Shown here piece after piece: positions 54,391 to 62,720 of a stretch of DNA of 64,000 bases. Where the stretch lies: contig NZ_JAPEPO010000001.1 of NCBI RefSeq assembly GCF_026340095.1, positions 310,001 to 374,000 on the forward strand. The letters are read 5' to 3'. Origin of the DNA: Streptomyces sp. NBC_01446 (GTDB lineage Bacteria; Actinomycetota; Actinomycetes; Streptomycetales; Streptomycetaceae). The position numbers were made by a program, and so were the translations under genes. The notes beneath the pieces were generated by a model that worked only from the letters and a program-made list of their open reading frames with translations, was not told the DNA's origin and made no database searches. Each line of letters opens with the position of its first letter. The first letter of the stretch is position 1.

Positions 54391-56079
54391 TCAGCCCTTC
54401 GCGGGGCGCAGGTTGAGCAGAATGCTCATGGAGTCGATCCCGCCGGCCCAGGGCGCGGGCTGCGCGTACGGGTTCTTCGCGGTCGGCCAGCCGGTCCAGT
54501 TCCTGCTGTTGTACTCGCTGGAGACACCGATGGTGATCAGCGGTGCGGCAGGCACGTCGTCGACCATCATTCCCTCGAGCTCGGCGGAGATCTTCTTGAT
54601 CTCGGCCTGGTCGCCGGTCTCGCCCAGCTCCTTGATGAGCGCGTCGGCCTTCGCGCTCTTGTAGTGGCCGTAGTTGGTCCACACGCCCGCGTTTCCGCTC
54701 CAGAGCATGTCCTTGAAGTAGTTGTACGGGGTGGAGTAGTAGACCGCGCCACCGATCAGGACGTCGAAGTCGCCCTTTTTGCGCTTGACGTCGAGCTGCG
54801 ACGCGTCGGTCGGCTTGACCGACACGTTCACACCTGCCTTCTCCAGCTGGCTGGCCACGACCTTGTCGAACTGGACGGCGTCACCCCAGGTGGAGACCTC
54901 GATGATGGAGAAGGAGAGCTGCTTGCCGCTGCCGTCGACCAGCTTGCCGTTCTTCCTCGTGTAACCGGCCTTCTCGAACTCGGCCAGGGACTTGGCGAGT
55001 TCGGCCTTGGGCTGCTCGGCGTCCTTGTACTTGGCGTCGATCCACTTGCCCTGGGTCCTGGAGTCCAGGCCGGTCAGGTTGAGCGTGTTGAACATGCCCG
55101 GATTGGTGATGCCGAGCAGCTGGGTGCGGTCGACGGCCAGCGAGAGGGCACGGCGTACATGCACATTGGTGAACGGTTTCTTCGTGTGGTTGAAGAACAT
55201 GTACTGCCCGCCATAGGTGGGGTACCAGGCGTGGTGGTTCTTCGGGTCCTTGGAGATGTACTGCTTCTGCACGTCGGGCACGACCCCGCCGCTCCACTCC
55301 AGCTCCCCGCTGAGCAGCTTGGGCACCTCGGCCGCCTGGGTGATGACGGGCGCCTTGACCGTCTTGACCGGGATGTTCTTCTGCTTCCAGTAGTTGTCGC
55401 GGGCCTGGAAGGTGAGCTGCTGGGCGCTGTACTGCCTGAGCTTGTACGGGCCCGAGCCGACCGGGTCCGGGTTGGTGTACGTCTTGCCGTTCCTGTCCTG
55501 CCACTCCTTCTTCGGTACGGGGGTGATCCCGCCGATGGAGTCGAGTTTCGAGTAGGCGGGCTTGTCGAAGGTGATCTCGAGCGTGTGGTCGTCGGCGGCC
55601 GTCGCCTTCTTGTAGTCGAAGGCCCAGCTCGGGGGCAGCTTGTTGTCCCGTACGTAGTCCATGGTGAAGACCACGTCGGCGGCGGTGAGCTGGGAGCCGT
55701 CCGACCAGTTGGCGCGCTTGTCGAGGTCGATGGTGATCTTCTTGCCGCCGTCGGACCAGGTGTACTTGGTGCCGAGCCACGGCTTGAACTCGCCGCCCTT
55801 GAGGATGTTGAAGTCGAAGAGCGCCTCGTACTGGAAGCCGAAGGTGCCCTGTGACGCCGTCAGGGAGAACGGGTTGAAGTTCCGGGTGATGGTGGTGCCC
55901 GAGAAGCCCAGGTTCGCGGTGAGCGACGAGGCGCCCGCCCCTCCGGACGCGGTGGGTGTGGCCGAGCAGCCGGTCGCTGCGAGCGCGAGGGCGAGGGCCG
56001 CGACGGTGCCGGTTCGGATCGCGTGGGTACGGGACAGGGTCGTGGGGGTGGTGGCGTTCGTGCGGTTCTTGGGGTTCAT
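54391..56079 (-). CDS. Solute-binding lipoprotein of the oligopeptide/oligosaccharide ABC importer
   Basis: The 562-residue protein has a lipoprotein signal (hydrophobic run then AATGCSAT, lipobox Cys about 38). An SBP_bac_5 fold follows (WSDGSQLTAADVVFTMDYV, VGSGPYKLRQYSAQQ, and FTNVHVRRALSLAVDR near 325). Family-5 binding proteins take peptides but also oligosaccharides; the four glycosidases beside it point to an N-glycan-derived oligosaccharide or glycopeptide. GGAGG precedes the start. Confidence 0.9.
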   Translation of the reverse strand: MNPKNRTNATTPTTLSRTHAIRTGTVAALALALAATGCSATPTASGGAGASSLTANLGFSGTTITRNFNPFSLTASQGTFGFQYEALFDFNILKGGEFKPWLGTKYTWSDGGKKITIDLDKRANWSDGSQLTAADVVFTMDYVRDNKLPPSWAFDYKKATAADDHTLEITFDKPAYSKLDSIGGITPVPKKEWQDRNGKTYTNPDPVGSGPYKLRQYSAQQLTFQARDNYWKQKNIPVKTVKAPVITQAAEVPKLLSGELEWSGGVVPDVQKQYISKDPKNHHAWYPTYGGQYMFFNHTKKPFTNVHVRRALSLAVDRTQLLGITNPGMFNTLNLTGLDSRTQGKWIDAKYKDAEQPKAELAKSLAEFEKAGYTRKNGKLVDGSGKQLSFSIIEVSTWGDAVQFDKVVASQLEKAGVNVSVKPTDASQLDVKRKKGDFDVLIGGAVYYSTPYNYFKDMLWSGNAGVWTNYGHYKSAKADALIKELGETGDQAEIKKISAELEGMMVDDVPAAPLITIGVSSEYNSRNWTGWPTAKNPYAQPAPWAGGIDSMSILLNLRPAKG

Positions 56080-56164
56080 GGGGACCTGAAACCTCCGGGA
56101 CGAGGGGTCGACATCGTTGTCCGAGCGCGTGCGTGTGGGGGGCGGCGCAGACGGTGGGTCCGGT

Positions 56165-57214
56165 TCAGGGCGACGCGGCGGCGGTGCTGCCGCGCTGTTC
56201 GAGATGGGGCAGTTCGTCTTCCACACGCAGGGCCGGTCCGCCGTCGAGCAAGGCGAGCAGCTCCTCCGCGGCCCGCCGGCCGAACGCTGCCGTGTCGCGG
56301 ACGAGCGCGGTCAGCGAGGGGTGCGCGGTGCGGCACAGGACGGAGTCGTCCCAGGCCACGATGGAGAGCCCGTCCGGCACCGGGATGCCGCGCCCGGCGG
56401 CGACGGCGAGCCCGGCGACGGCAAGGACGTCGTTGTCGTAGACGATCGCCGTCGGCGGGGCGTCGGACGCGAGGACGCGGCGCGTGACCTCGGCGCCCTC
56501 GGTGTCCGAGTAGTCCGTGGTGATCGACCGGACGTCGGTGAGGCCGCGCCGCTCCGCCTCGGTGCGCAGCGACTGGATGCGGCGCCGGGTGTGGGCGAGG
56601 TCGGGCAGGCCCGCGATGTGCACGATCCTGCGGTGTCCGAGGCCGTGCAGATGACTCACGATGGACGCCATGGCGCGGGCGTCGTCGGCCCACAGGTTGG
56701 AGATGCCGGGGTGTCCGGTGCCGTCGTCGCCGGGCGGCAGGGAGCCGATGACGACGGCCGGCAGGCCGAGTTCGTCGAGGAGCGGCGGCCGGGGGTCGTC
56801 CGCACGCGGGTCGACGACGAGGACGCCGTCCACGCGGCGCTCCCCCCACCACCGCCGGTACGCGTCGCACTCCGCGGACAGGTCCTCGACGACCTGGAAG
56901 AGCAGGCCGAGGCGGCGCCTGGCGAGAACCTCCTGGATGCCGGAGACGAGCTGGAGGAAGAACGACTCGACGCCGAGCGTGCTGGCCGGGCGGGCAAGCA
57001 CGAGGCCGACCGTGGCCGCACCCTCGCCCGACAGGGCGCGCGCCGCCGCGCTGGGCCGCCAGCCCAGCTGGTCGGCTACGCGGCGGACCCGGTCCCGGGT
57101 GGCTTCCGAGACACCGGGCCTGCCGTTGAGCGCGAAGGAGACGGCACTCTCGGACACGCCCGAGCGCAGCGCGATGTCCTTGATGGTGGGGCGTCTGGCG
57201 GGGGTACGCCGCAT
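56165..57214 (-). CDS. LacI-family transcriptional repressor of the glycan locus
   Basis: The 349-residue protein has an N-terminal LacI helix-turn-helix (PTIKDIALRSGVSESAVSFALNGRPGVSEATRDRV) and a periplasmic-binding-protein-like effector domain (about 65-345). AGGAG precedes ATG 57214; a longer in-frame start lacks one. It heads the ABC operon (85 bp before the binding protein) and is divergent from the GH5-GH85 genes. Two palindromic sites lie in the shared control region. Confidence 0.9.
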   Translation of the reverse strand: MRRTPARRPTIKDIALRSGVSESAVSFALNGRPGVSEATRDRVRRVADQLGWRPSAAARALSGEGAATVGLVLARPASTLGVESFFLQLVSGIQEVLARRRLGLLFQVVEDLSAECDAYRRWWGERRVDGVLVVDPRADDPRPPLLDELGLPAVVIGSLPPGDDGTGHPGISNLWADDARAMASIVSHLHGLGHRRIVHIAGLPDLAHTRRRIQSLRTEAERRGLTDVRSITTDYSDTEGAEVTRRVLASDAPPTAIVYDNDVLAVAGLAVAAGRGIPVPDGLSIVAWDDSVLCRTAHPSLTALVRDTAAFGRRAAEELLALLDGGPALRVEDELPHLEQRGSTAAASP

Positions 57215-57259
57215 GGCTTGGCTCCTGGATCCGCTTCGCCGGACGGTTCGCACGGCTGG

Positions 57260-57298
57260 CTAAAGCGCTTGAGTTCGGTGGAGACTAAAGCGCTAAAG
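57260..57298. promoter_or_regulatory. Two LacI-type operators between the divergent glycan genes
   Basis: CTaAAGCGCTTgAG (57260-57273) and CTAAAGCGCTAAAG (57285-57298) share an AAAGCGCT core with centres 25 bp apart. They lie between the LacI gene and GH5, where binding would control both directions. Confidence 0.65.
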
Positions 57299-57412
57299 CC
57301 GCCTCGGCAAGAGGGCCCGTAAAAATCTTCTGGAACTGTGCAAAGGGTGGATGCGAGCCAGGAGTTGAGGGCAGACTGCCCGGGATTCGATTCCGATAGC
57401 CGGGAGTCCGCG

Positions 57413-58654
57413 ATGCGTTTCGGCGCCAACTACACGCCCAGCCAGGGGTGGTTCCACCACTGGCTCGACTTCGACCTCGCCGCCGTGCGCGCGGACCTGG
57501 ACGCGATCGCCGCCCTGGGCCTCGACCATGTGCGGGTGTTCCCGCTGTGGCCCGTCTTCCAGCCCAATCGCTCCCTGATCAGACCGCGGGCGGTCGAGCA
57601 GCTGGTGGCGCTCGCGGACGCGGCCGGCGAGCGCGGCCTCGATGTCAACGTGGACGGACTCCAGGGGCACCTGTCGAGTTTCGACTTCCTGCCCGCCTGG
57701 ACGCGGACCTGGCACCGCCGCAATATCTTCACCGATCCGGACGTCGTCTCGGCCCAGGAGGACTATCTCCGGACGCTCGCCTCCGCACTCGCCGACCGGC
57801 CGAACTTCCTGGGAATGACGATCGGCAACGAGATCGCGCAGTTCGCGGCAGGCCCTCCGCATCCGGACCCGGACCGCATCACCCCCGAGCAGGCCGGGAG
57901 TTGGCTGGAGCGGGTGCTCGCCGCGTGCGAGGAGGGGGCTCCGGGGCTGCCGCACCTGCACGCCGAGTACGACGCCTCCTGGTACCAGGACGACCAGCCG
58001 TTCACCCCGGCGCACGCGGCGCGGCTCGGCGCGATGACGGCGGTGCACTCCTGGGTGTTCAACGGCACCGCGCAGCGCCACGGCCGCAGCGGCCCGGCGA
58101 CCTCCGGGCATGCCGCGTATCTGGTCGAGCTGTCGAAGGCGTGGGCGCTCGACGCGCGGCGGCCGGTGTGGCTCCAGGAGGTGGGCGCGCCGCAGCCGCT
58201 GATCCCGGCCGAGTACGCGGCCGAGTTCACGGAGGCCACCGTAGAGGCCGCCCTGGACTGCCCGGATCTGTGGGGCGTCACCTGGTGGTGCTCGCACGAC
58301 GTCAGCCGTGACCTCGCCGATTTCCCCGAACTCGAGTACTCCCTGGGGCTGTTGACGAACGAGGGCGCGGTGAAGCCGGCCGGCAAGTCCGTGTCCGCGA
58401 TCGCCGCCCAGTGGCGGGGCCGCGAGCACGCGCCCGCTCCGCGCACGACGGCCCTGGTCGTGGACGCCGGCGACGAGGACCGGGCCCCGCACCGCTCGGT
58501 GTGCGCGCCGGGCGGGCCCGTGTTCGAGGCCTTCACGCGTCTGACGGCGGACGGGGCGCGTCCGACGACGGTCCTGGCGGGCCTCGCGGACGACGCGGGG
58601 CATCTCGCGGCACGCGGGATCACCGAGGTCGTGACGGTTGACAACGTTGCCTGA
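57413..58654 (+). CDS. GH5 beta-mannosidase-like glycoside hydrolase (subfamily 18 type)
   Basis: The 413-residue protein has a GH5 (beta/alpha)8 barrel beginning MRFGANYTPSQGWFHHWLDFD. The acid/base is Glu140 in GMTIGNEIAQ and the nucleophile Glu256 in VWLQEVGAP. The opening and overall length resemble GH5_18 enzymes of bifidobacteria that cleave Man-beta-1,4-GlcNAc from the N-glycan core (from memory; subfamily not proven). There is no signal peptide, so it is cytosolic. GGGAG precedes ATG 57413. Confidence 0.8.
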   Translation: MRFGANYTPSQGWFHHWLDFDLAAVRADLDAIAALGLDHVRVFPLWPVFQPNRSLIRPRAVEQLVALADAAGERGLDVNVDGLQGHLSSFDFLPAWTRTWHRRNIFTDPDVVSAQEDYLRTLASALADRPNFLGMTIGNEIAQFAAGPPHPDPDRITPEQAGSWLERVLAACEEGAPGLPHLHAEYDASWYQDDQPFTPAHAARLGAMTAVHSWVFNGTAQRHGRSGPATSGHAAYLVELSKAWALDARRPVWLQEVGAPQPLIPAEYAAEFTEATVEAALDCPDLWGVTWWCSHDVSRDLADFPELEYSLGLLTNEGAVKPAGKSVSAIAAQWRGREHAPAPRTTALVVDAGDEDRAPHRSVCAPGGPVFEAFTRLTADGARPTTVLAGLADDAGHLAARGITEVVTVDNVA

Positions 58655-58701
58655 TCCCCGCCCCGCCCCTGAACTCGTCCCCGCCTCACCGGAGTTGCCT
58701 C

Positions 58702-60750
58702 ATGGATGACGACCACTCCTCCGTGCGCCCGTACATGCACGGCTACGACGCCGCCGCGCTCAAGAGCTGGAGCCCCGGGACCGACCGCTGGGCGCGCCAC
58801 TTCCGCTCGCGTGTCCCGCTCGCGCCGCGCATCGCCCCGTTCCCCGCCACGCAGGCGCACCCGGACCTGGCGACGGGCCCGCGTCTCATGAATCTGACCT
58901 ACGACTACGACGACGCCTTCTTCACGGCCCGCAAGTACGGTGACGCGTTCGCGCGCCGCCTCCTGCGTTTTTGGCAGTACTCCGACTTCTACGGCTCCTG
59001 GCACGGGCTGCCCGTGGACGGCTCGCCCGTGGACGATCCCGCGCACGGCCTGGTCAACCTGCCCAACCCCGCCTACACGGACGCGGCCCACCGCAACGGC
59101 GTACGCAGTCTGGGCTGCTGGTTCTGGCCGCGCTCCGGCGACTTCGAGGACTATCTGGAACAGCGCGCCGACGGCTCGTTCCCCGTGGCGGACAAGCTGA
59201 TCGAGATGGCCGCGTACTTCGGCTTCGACGGCTACTTCGTCAACCACGAGGCCGAGACACCGCCCGGCCAGGCGGCGCGGCTCCACGACCTGCTGCGCTC
59301 ACTGCGGGAGCGCGCCCCGGAGGGGTTCCACCTCCAGTGGTACGACACGATCACGCCGCACGGGCACCTCGACTACCTCAACCACCTCAACACGGTCAAC
59401 GCCCCCTGGCTCGACGTGTCCGACAGCTTCTTCGCGAACTACTGGATGACATCTGAGGGCGTCGAGACGTCGCGCGCGACGGCCCTGAAGCTGGGCCGGG
59501 ACCCCTACGCGACGGTCTTCCACGGCACGGAGAACGAGCAGTTCGGCTTCGACCCCGAGTACGACCCGCGGCTGCTGTTCCCGCCGGGGGAAGCGGCGCG
59601 CACGAGCTGGGCGCTGTTCGGCTCGCACTTCGTGAAGGAGCTGGCCCCTCGCCACGACGACCCGGACGCCCAGGAAGAGGTGTTCGGGCGCGAGCGCCGC
59701 TACTGGTCGGGGCCGCGCGAGGACCCCACCCGCAGCGGCCGCCTCCTCCCCCACGACCGGCGGACGCCACGCGACCGGGACGACCACCGGGCGTGGGACG
59801 GCGTGGCGCACCACATCACCGAGCGGTCGGTGATCGGCGCGTTCCCGTTCGTCACCCGCTTCAACACCGGTCACGGACGCGCCTTCTTCCTCGACGGACG
59901 GCGGGCGGCGGACGGCGACTGGCACAACGCCTCCGTCCAGGACGTCCTGCCGACCTGGCAGTTCTGGACACGGGCGGAAGGCGTGGGCGCAGAAGGCACG
60001 GGCGCAGATGGTGCGGGCGCCGAGGGTGCGGGCGCCGAGGGTGCGGGCGCCGAGGGTGCGGGCCCAGAGGGTGCGGGTGCGCCCCTGTCGGTCGGCTTCG
60101 ACCACGAGCTCGCGTACGACGGCGGGTCCTCGCTGCTGGTGTCGGGTCCGCTCGGGCCGGACGGCGCGATGACGGTGCGCCTCTACAAGACGGCGCTGAC
60201 GGTCACCGGGGCCGAACGCCTCGCCGTGACCGCGCACGGCACGGACGGCGTCGATCTGGAGGTGGGGTTGCTGTTCCAGGACGCGCCCGACGCCTTCGTC
60301 TGGCTCGCGGCCGGGTCGGCGGCCGGCTGGCACACGACGACGCACGGCCTCGGCACCTTCCGGGGACGGACGATCGCGGCCGTCGGCCTGCGCGTGTCGT
60401 CCCGTCGGCCGACCCGGTGCGCGATACGGATCGGCGAACTGGCCCTGCTCGGGCCCGAGTTCACACCGCCCGCCCCGCCTGAGGACTTCACGGTCGACGA
60501 GGTGCTCGCGGACGGAGAGTCGGTCCATGTCTTCCTGTCCTGGCGCCTCACCGGGGACGGGGTCCGCCACTACGACCTGCTGCGCGACGACGACGGGAGC
60601 TGGCTCGGCCGGATCTACGACGACGTGTACTGCCTGAGTCTTCCGGCGCCCGCCGCGTCGGAGACCGTCACGCGGCTGCGGCTCGTGGCGGTCGCGCCGG
60701 ACGGGTCCCGGAGCGCGCCCGCCACGGCGGAGGCCCACCGGCCCCGTTGA
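58702..60750 (+). CDS. GH85 endo-beta-N-acetylglucosaminidase
   Basis: The 682-residue protein has a GH85 barrel (about 40-370). MNLTYDYDDAFF opens it, FWQYSDFYGSWHG follows, and the catalytic Asn181-His-Glu183 lies in FGFDGYFVNHEAE (Asn positions the acetamido group, Glu is the acid). A Gly/Ala/Glu linker made of 5-residue repeats (about 427-456) leads to beta-sandwich domains. It cuts the chitobiose core of N-glycans. With no signal peptide it acts on imported substrate. It lies 47 bp after the GH5 gene. Confidence 0.88.
   Translation: MDDDHSSVRPYMHGYDAAALKSWSPGTDRWARHFRSRVPLAPRIAPFPATQAHPDLATGPRLMNLTYDYDDAFFTARKYGDAFARRLLRFWQYSDFYGSWHGLPVDGSPVDDPAHGLVNLPNPAYTDAAHRNGVRSLGCWFWPRSGDFEDYLEQRADGSFPVADKLIEMAAYFGFDGYFVNHEAETPPGQAARLHDLLRSLRERAPEGFHLQWYDTITPHGHLDYLNHLNTVNAPWLDVSDSFFANYWMTSEGVETSRATALKLGRDPYATVFHGTENEQFGFDPEYDPRLLFPPGEAARTSWALFGSHFVKELAPRHDDPDAQEEVFGRERRYWSGPREDPTRSGRLLPHDRRTPRDRDDHRAWDGVAHHITERSVIGAFPFVTRFNTGHGRAFFLDGRRAADGDWHNASVQDVLPTWQFWTRAEGVGAEGTGADGAGAEGAGAEGAGAEGAGPEGAGAPLSVGFDHELAYDGGSSLLVSGPLGPDGAMTVRLYKTALTVTGAERLAVTAHGTDGVDLEVGLLFQDAPDAFVWLAAGSAAGWHTTTHGLGTFRGRTIAAVGLRVSSRRPTRCAIRIGELALLGPEFTPPAPPEDFTVDEVLADGESVHVFLSWRLTGDGVRHYDLLRDDDGSWLGRIYDDVYCLSLPAPAASETVTRLRLVAVAPDGSRSAPATAEAHRPR
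59980..60069 (+). repeat. 15-bp tandem repeat inside the GH85 gene (linker)
   Basis: Six 15-bp units of the pattern GGTGCGGGCGCCGAG, three of them identical (60010-60054), encode GAGAE-type repeats in the linker. The length is a multiple of three, so copy-number change keeps the frame. Confidence 0.9.
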
Positions 60751-60766
60751 GCGCGCATTGAACGCG

Positions 60767-60806
60767 TATTGAGCCGTTGACTGATGCGCCAGTCAGCGGC
60801 TCAATA
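60767..60806 (+). terminator. Strong hairpin after the GH85 gene
   Basis: TATTGAGCCGTTGACTG pairs with CAGTCAGCGGCTCAATA (one wobble pair, 6-base loop), starting 17 bases after the GH85 stop. It separates the glycan locus from the carnitine-type operon. As DNA it is also a long palindrome and could be a protein site. Confidence 0.7.
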
Positions 60807-60838
60807 CACCGACTGATCTGGATTGATGTGCGAACAGG

Positions 60839-60869
60839 TGTTGAGGTCTGCTCAACATGTGATTAGAGT
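60839..60869 (+). promoter_or_regulatory. Leaderless promoter with overlapping palindrome for the XRE-TetR regulator
   Basis: TTGAGG (60841-60846), 17 bp, TAGAGT (60864-60869), then 8 bases to GTG 60878: a leaderless layout. The 19-bp palindrome TGTTGAG-5-CTCAACA (60839-60857) covers the -35 box, a good position for autorepression. Confidence 0.6.
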
Positions 60870-60877
60870 CGTCGACC

Positions 60878-61735
60878 GTGGAGCACGGAGACGAGAACCG
60901 AGACGAGATCGCCGCCCGAGTGCGGGAGGTGATCACCACCGCCGGGGTGAGCCAGCGCGAGTTCGCCCGGCGGATCGTCATGGACCCCTCCAAGCTGTCC
61001 CGGTCCCTGAGCGGCTCGCGCCGCTTCACGGCGGCCGAGCTGGCCCGGATCGCCGACGAGGGGCAGGTGGACGCGGGCCGACTGCTCGGCGCGCGGCACC
61101 GGCCCCCGGCCCGCCAGGCGGGCGCCGCCCTCCCGGTCGAGGGCGGCCGCCCCTCGCAGATCGTGCGCGAGACGGTCCGCCTGATCGCCGAGCGCGGCTT
61201 CCACGCCGTACGGGTCTCCGACATCGCCGAGGCCTGCGCGACCAGCACGGCCGCCATCCACTACCACTTCCCCGGCCGCGCGGAACTCCTCGAGGCCGCC
61301 GTGCGGTGGTGTATGGACGAGGACACCGCCCATCGGGCGGCGCGCACCGCCGACGCGGCGGACCCGGCCGACGAGCTGCGCCAGCTCATCGCGCTCCAGA
61401 CACCGCGCACCGCGCAGCAGCGCAGGCAGTGGACGGTGTGGCTGGACCTGTGGGCCGAGGCGGCCCGCTCCACGACGGTCGGCGGGCTGCACGCCGAGTA
61501 CTACCGGCAGTGGCGCGACACCGTCGCCGATGTGGTGCGGCGCGGTGTCGCCCGGGGTTCGTTCAGACCCGTCGACCCGGAGGCGGCGGCACTCGCGCTG
61601 ACCGCCCTGATCGACGGCCTGGCCACCCAGGTACTCGCCACGGCTCCCGGCGCCCCCGGCACCGACGCCGAGTCGATGCACACGACGCTGCTCGCGTACG
61701 TCGACAGCACCCTGACCGCGCCCGCCCCCCGATGA
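60878..61735 (+). CDS. Regulator with fused XRE-type and TetR-type DNA-binding domains
   Basis: The 285-residue protein starts with an XRE/Cro-like helix-turn-helix (about 8-60; VSQREFARRIVMDPSKLSRSLSGSRRFTAAEL). A TetR helix-turn-helix follows (about 90-140; IVRETVRLIAERGFHAVRVSDIAEACATSTAAIHYHF), then a BetI/TetR ligand domain to the end. Two separate DNA-binding heads in one chain are uncommon. It lies 62 bp upstream of, and in line with, the carnitine-type operon, which it probably regulates. Confidence 0.85.
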   Translation: MEHGDENRDEIAARVREVITTAGVSQREFARRIVMDPSKLSRSLSGSRRFTAAELARIADEGQVDAGRLLGARHRPPARQAGAALPVEGGRPSQIVRETVRLIAERGFHAVRVSDIAEACATSTAAIHYHFPGRAELLEAAVRWCMDEDTAHRAARTADAADPADELRQLIALQTPRTAQQRRQWTVWLDLWAEAARSTTVGGLHAEYYRQWRDTVADVVRRGVARGSFRPVDPEAAALALTALIDGLATQVLATAPGAPGTDAESMHTTLLAYVDSTLTAPAPR

Positions 61736-61797
61736 ACTGACCTTCCCTCACATCCCCCTGCCCCCAACGGCCTTCGGGCCCAAGGAGCGATGTCCGC

Positions 61798-62718
61798 ATG
61801 CCCATGAACCAGGACGTCATCATCACGGCCGCCCTCACCGGCGCCGGCGACACCGTCCGCAAGAGCCCCCACGTACCGGTCACCCCCGATCAGATAGCCC
61901 GCTCCGCGGTCGAAGCGGCGGACGCGGGCGCCGCCGAGGTCCACATCCACGTACGCGACCCCGAGACCGGAGCGCCCTCGCGCGACCCGCGGCTGTACCG
62001 CGAGGTCGTCGAGCGGATCAAGGAGACCGGCACCGACGTCGTCATCAACCTCACCGCCGGAATGGGCGGTGACCTGGTCATCGACCCGGACGAGCCGCTC
62101 AGGCAGCTGCCGGGCACCGACCTCGTCGGCGGCCTCGAAAGGCTCCCGCACGTCGAGGACCTGCTCCCCGACATCTGCACCCTGGACTGCGGCTCCCTCA
62201 ACTTCGGCGACGGCAGCAACCTCTACGTCTCCACCCCGGACATGCTCCGCGCGGGCGCCCGGCGCATCCAGGAGCTGGGCGTACGGCCCGAGTTGGAGAT
62301 CTTCGACACGGGTCACCTCTGGTTCGCCAAGCAACTGCTCGCCGAGGGTCTGCTCGACGACCCGACCGTGTTCCAGCTCTGCATGGGCATCCCGTGGGGC
62401 GCGCCCGCCGACCCGGGCGTGCTCCAGTCGATGGTCAACATGCTGCCTGAGGGCGCGCAGTGGGCGAGCTTCGCGCTGGGCCGCATGCAGATGCCGTGGG
62501 TCGCGCAGTCCGTCGTGCTCGGCGGGCACGTCCGCGTCGGCCTGGAGGACAACCTCTATCTCGGCAAGGGCGTCAAGGCCACCAACGCGCAGCTCGTCGA
62601 GCGCTCCGTGACGATCGTCGAGGCGATGGGCGCCCGCGTCGCCACCCCGGACGAGGCCCGTCAGAAGCTCGGCCTCAAGCCCCGCACCCCGTCCGTCACC
62701 CAGGAAGGAACCGCCTGA
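61798..62718 (+). CDS. Beta-keto acid cleavage enzyme (BKACE), probable 3-dehydrocarnitine cleavage
   Basis: The 306-residue DUF849 protein has [13 protein letters not shown] at the start and the zinc-binding [10 protein letters not shown] near residue 50. INLTAGMGG near 85 and [15 protein letters not shown] near 255 are also family motifs. BKACEs cleave a beta-keto acid with acetyl-CoA to acetoacetate and a new acyl-CoA. Followed by a carnitine-dehydrogenase-like gene and a thioesterase, it most likely turns 3-dehydrocarnitine into betainyl-CoA plus acetoacetate (CdhC role). AAGGAG lies upstream. Confidence 0.8.
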   Translation: MPMNQDVIITAALTGAGDTVRKSPHVPVTPDQIARSAVEAADAGAAEVHIHVRDPETGAPSRDPRLYREVVERIKETGTDVVINLTAGMGGDLVIDPDEPLRQLPGTDLVGGLERLPHVEDLLPDICTLDCGSLNFGDGSNLYVSTPDMLRAGARRIQELGVRPELEIFDTGHLWFAKQLLAEGLLDDPTVFQLCMGIPWGAPADPGVLQSMVNMLPEGAQWASFALGRMQMPWVAQSVVLGGHVRVGLEDNLYLGKGVKATNAQLVERSVTIVEAMGARVATPDEARQKLGLKPRTPSVTQEGTA

Positions 62719-62720
62719 CC

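Noticed and set aside
59980..60069. Possible CRISPR array
   Set aside because: 15-bp units follow one another without spacers and lie in frame within a coding linker. No direct repeats with unique spacers occur anywhere in the window.
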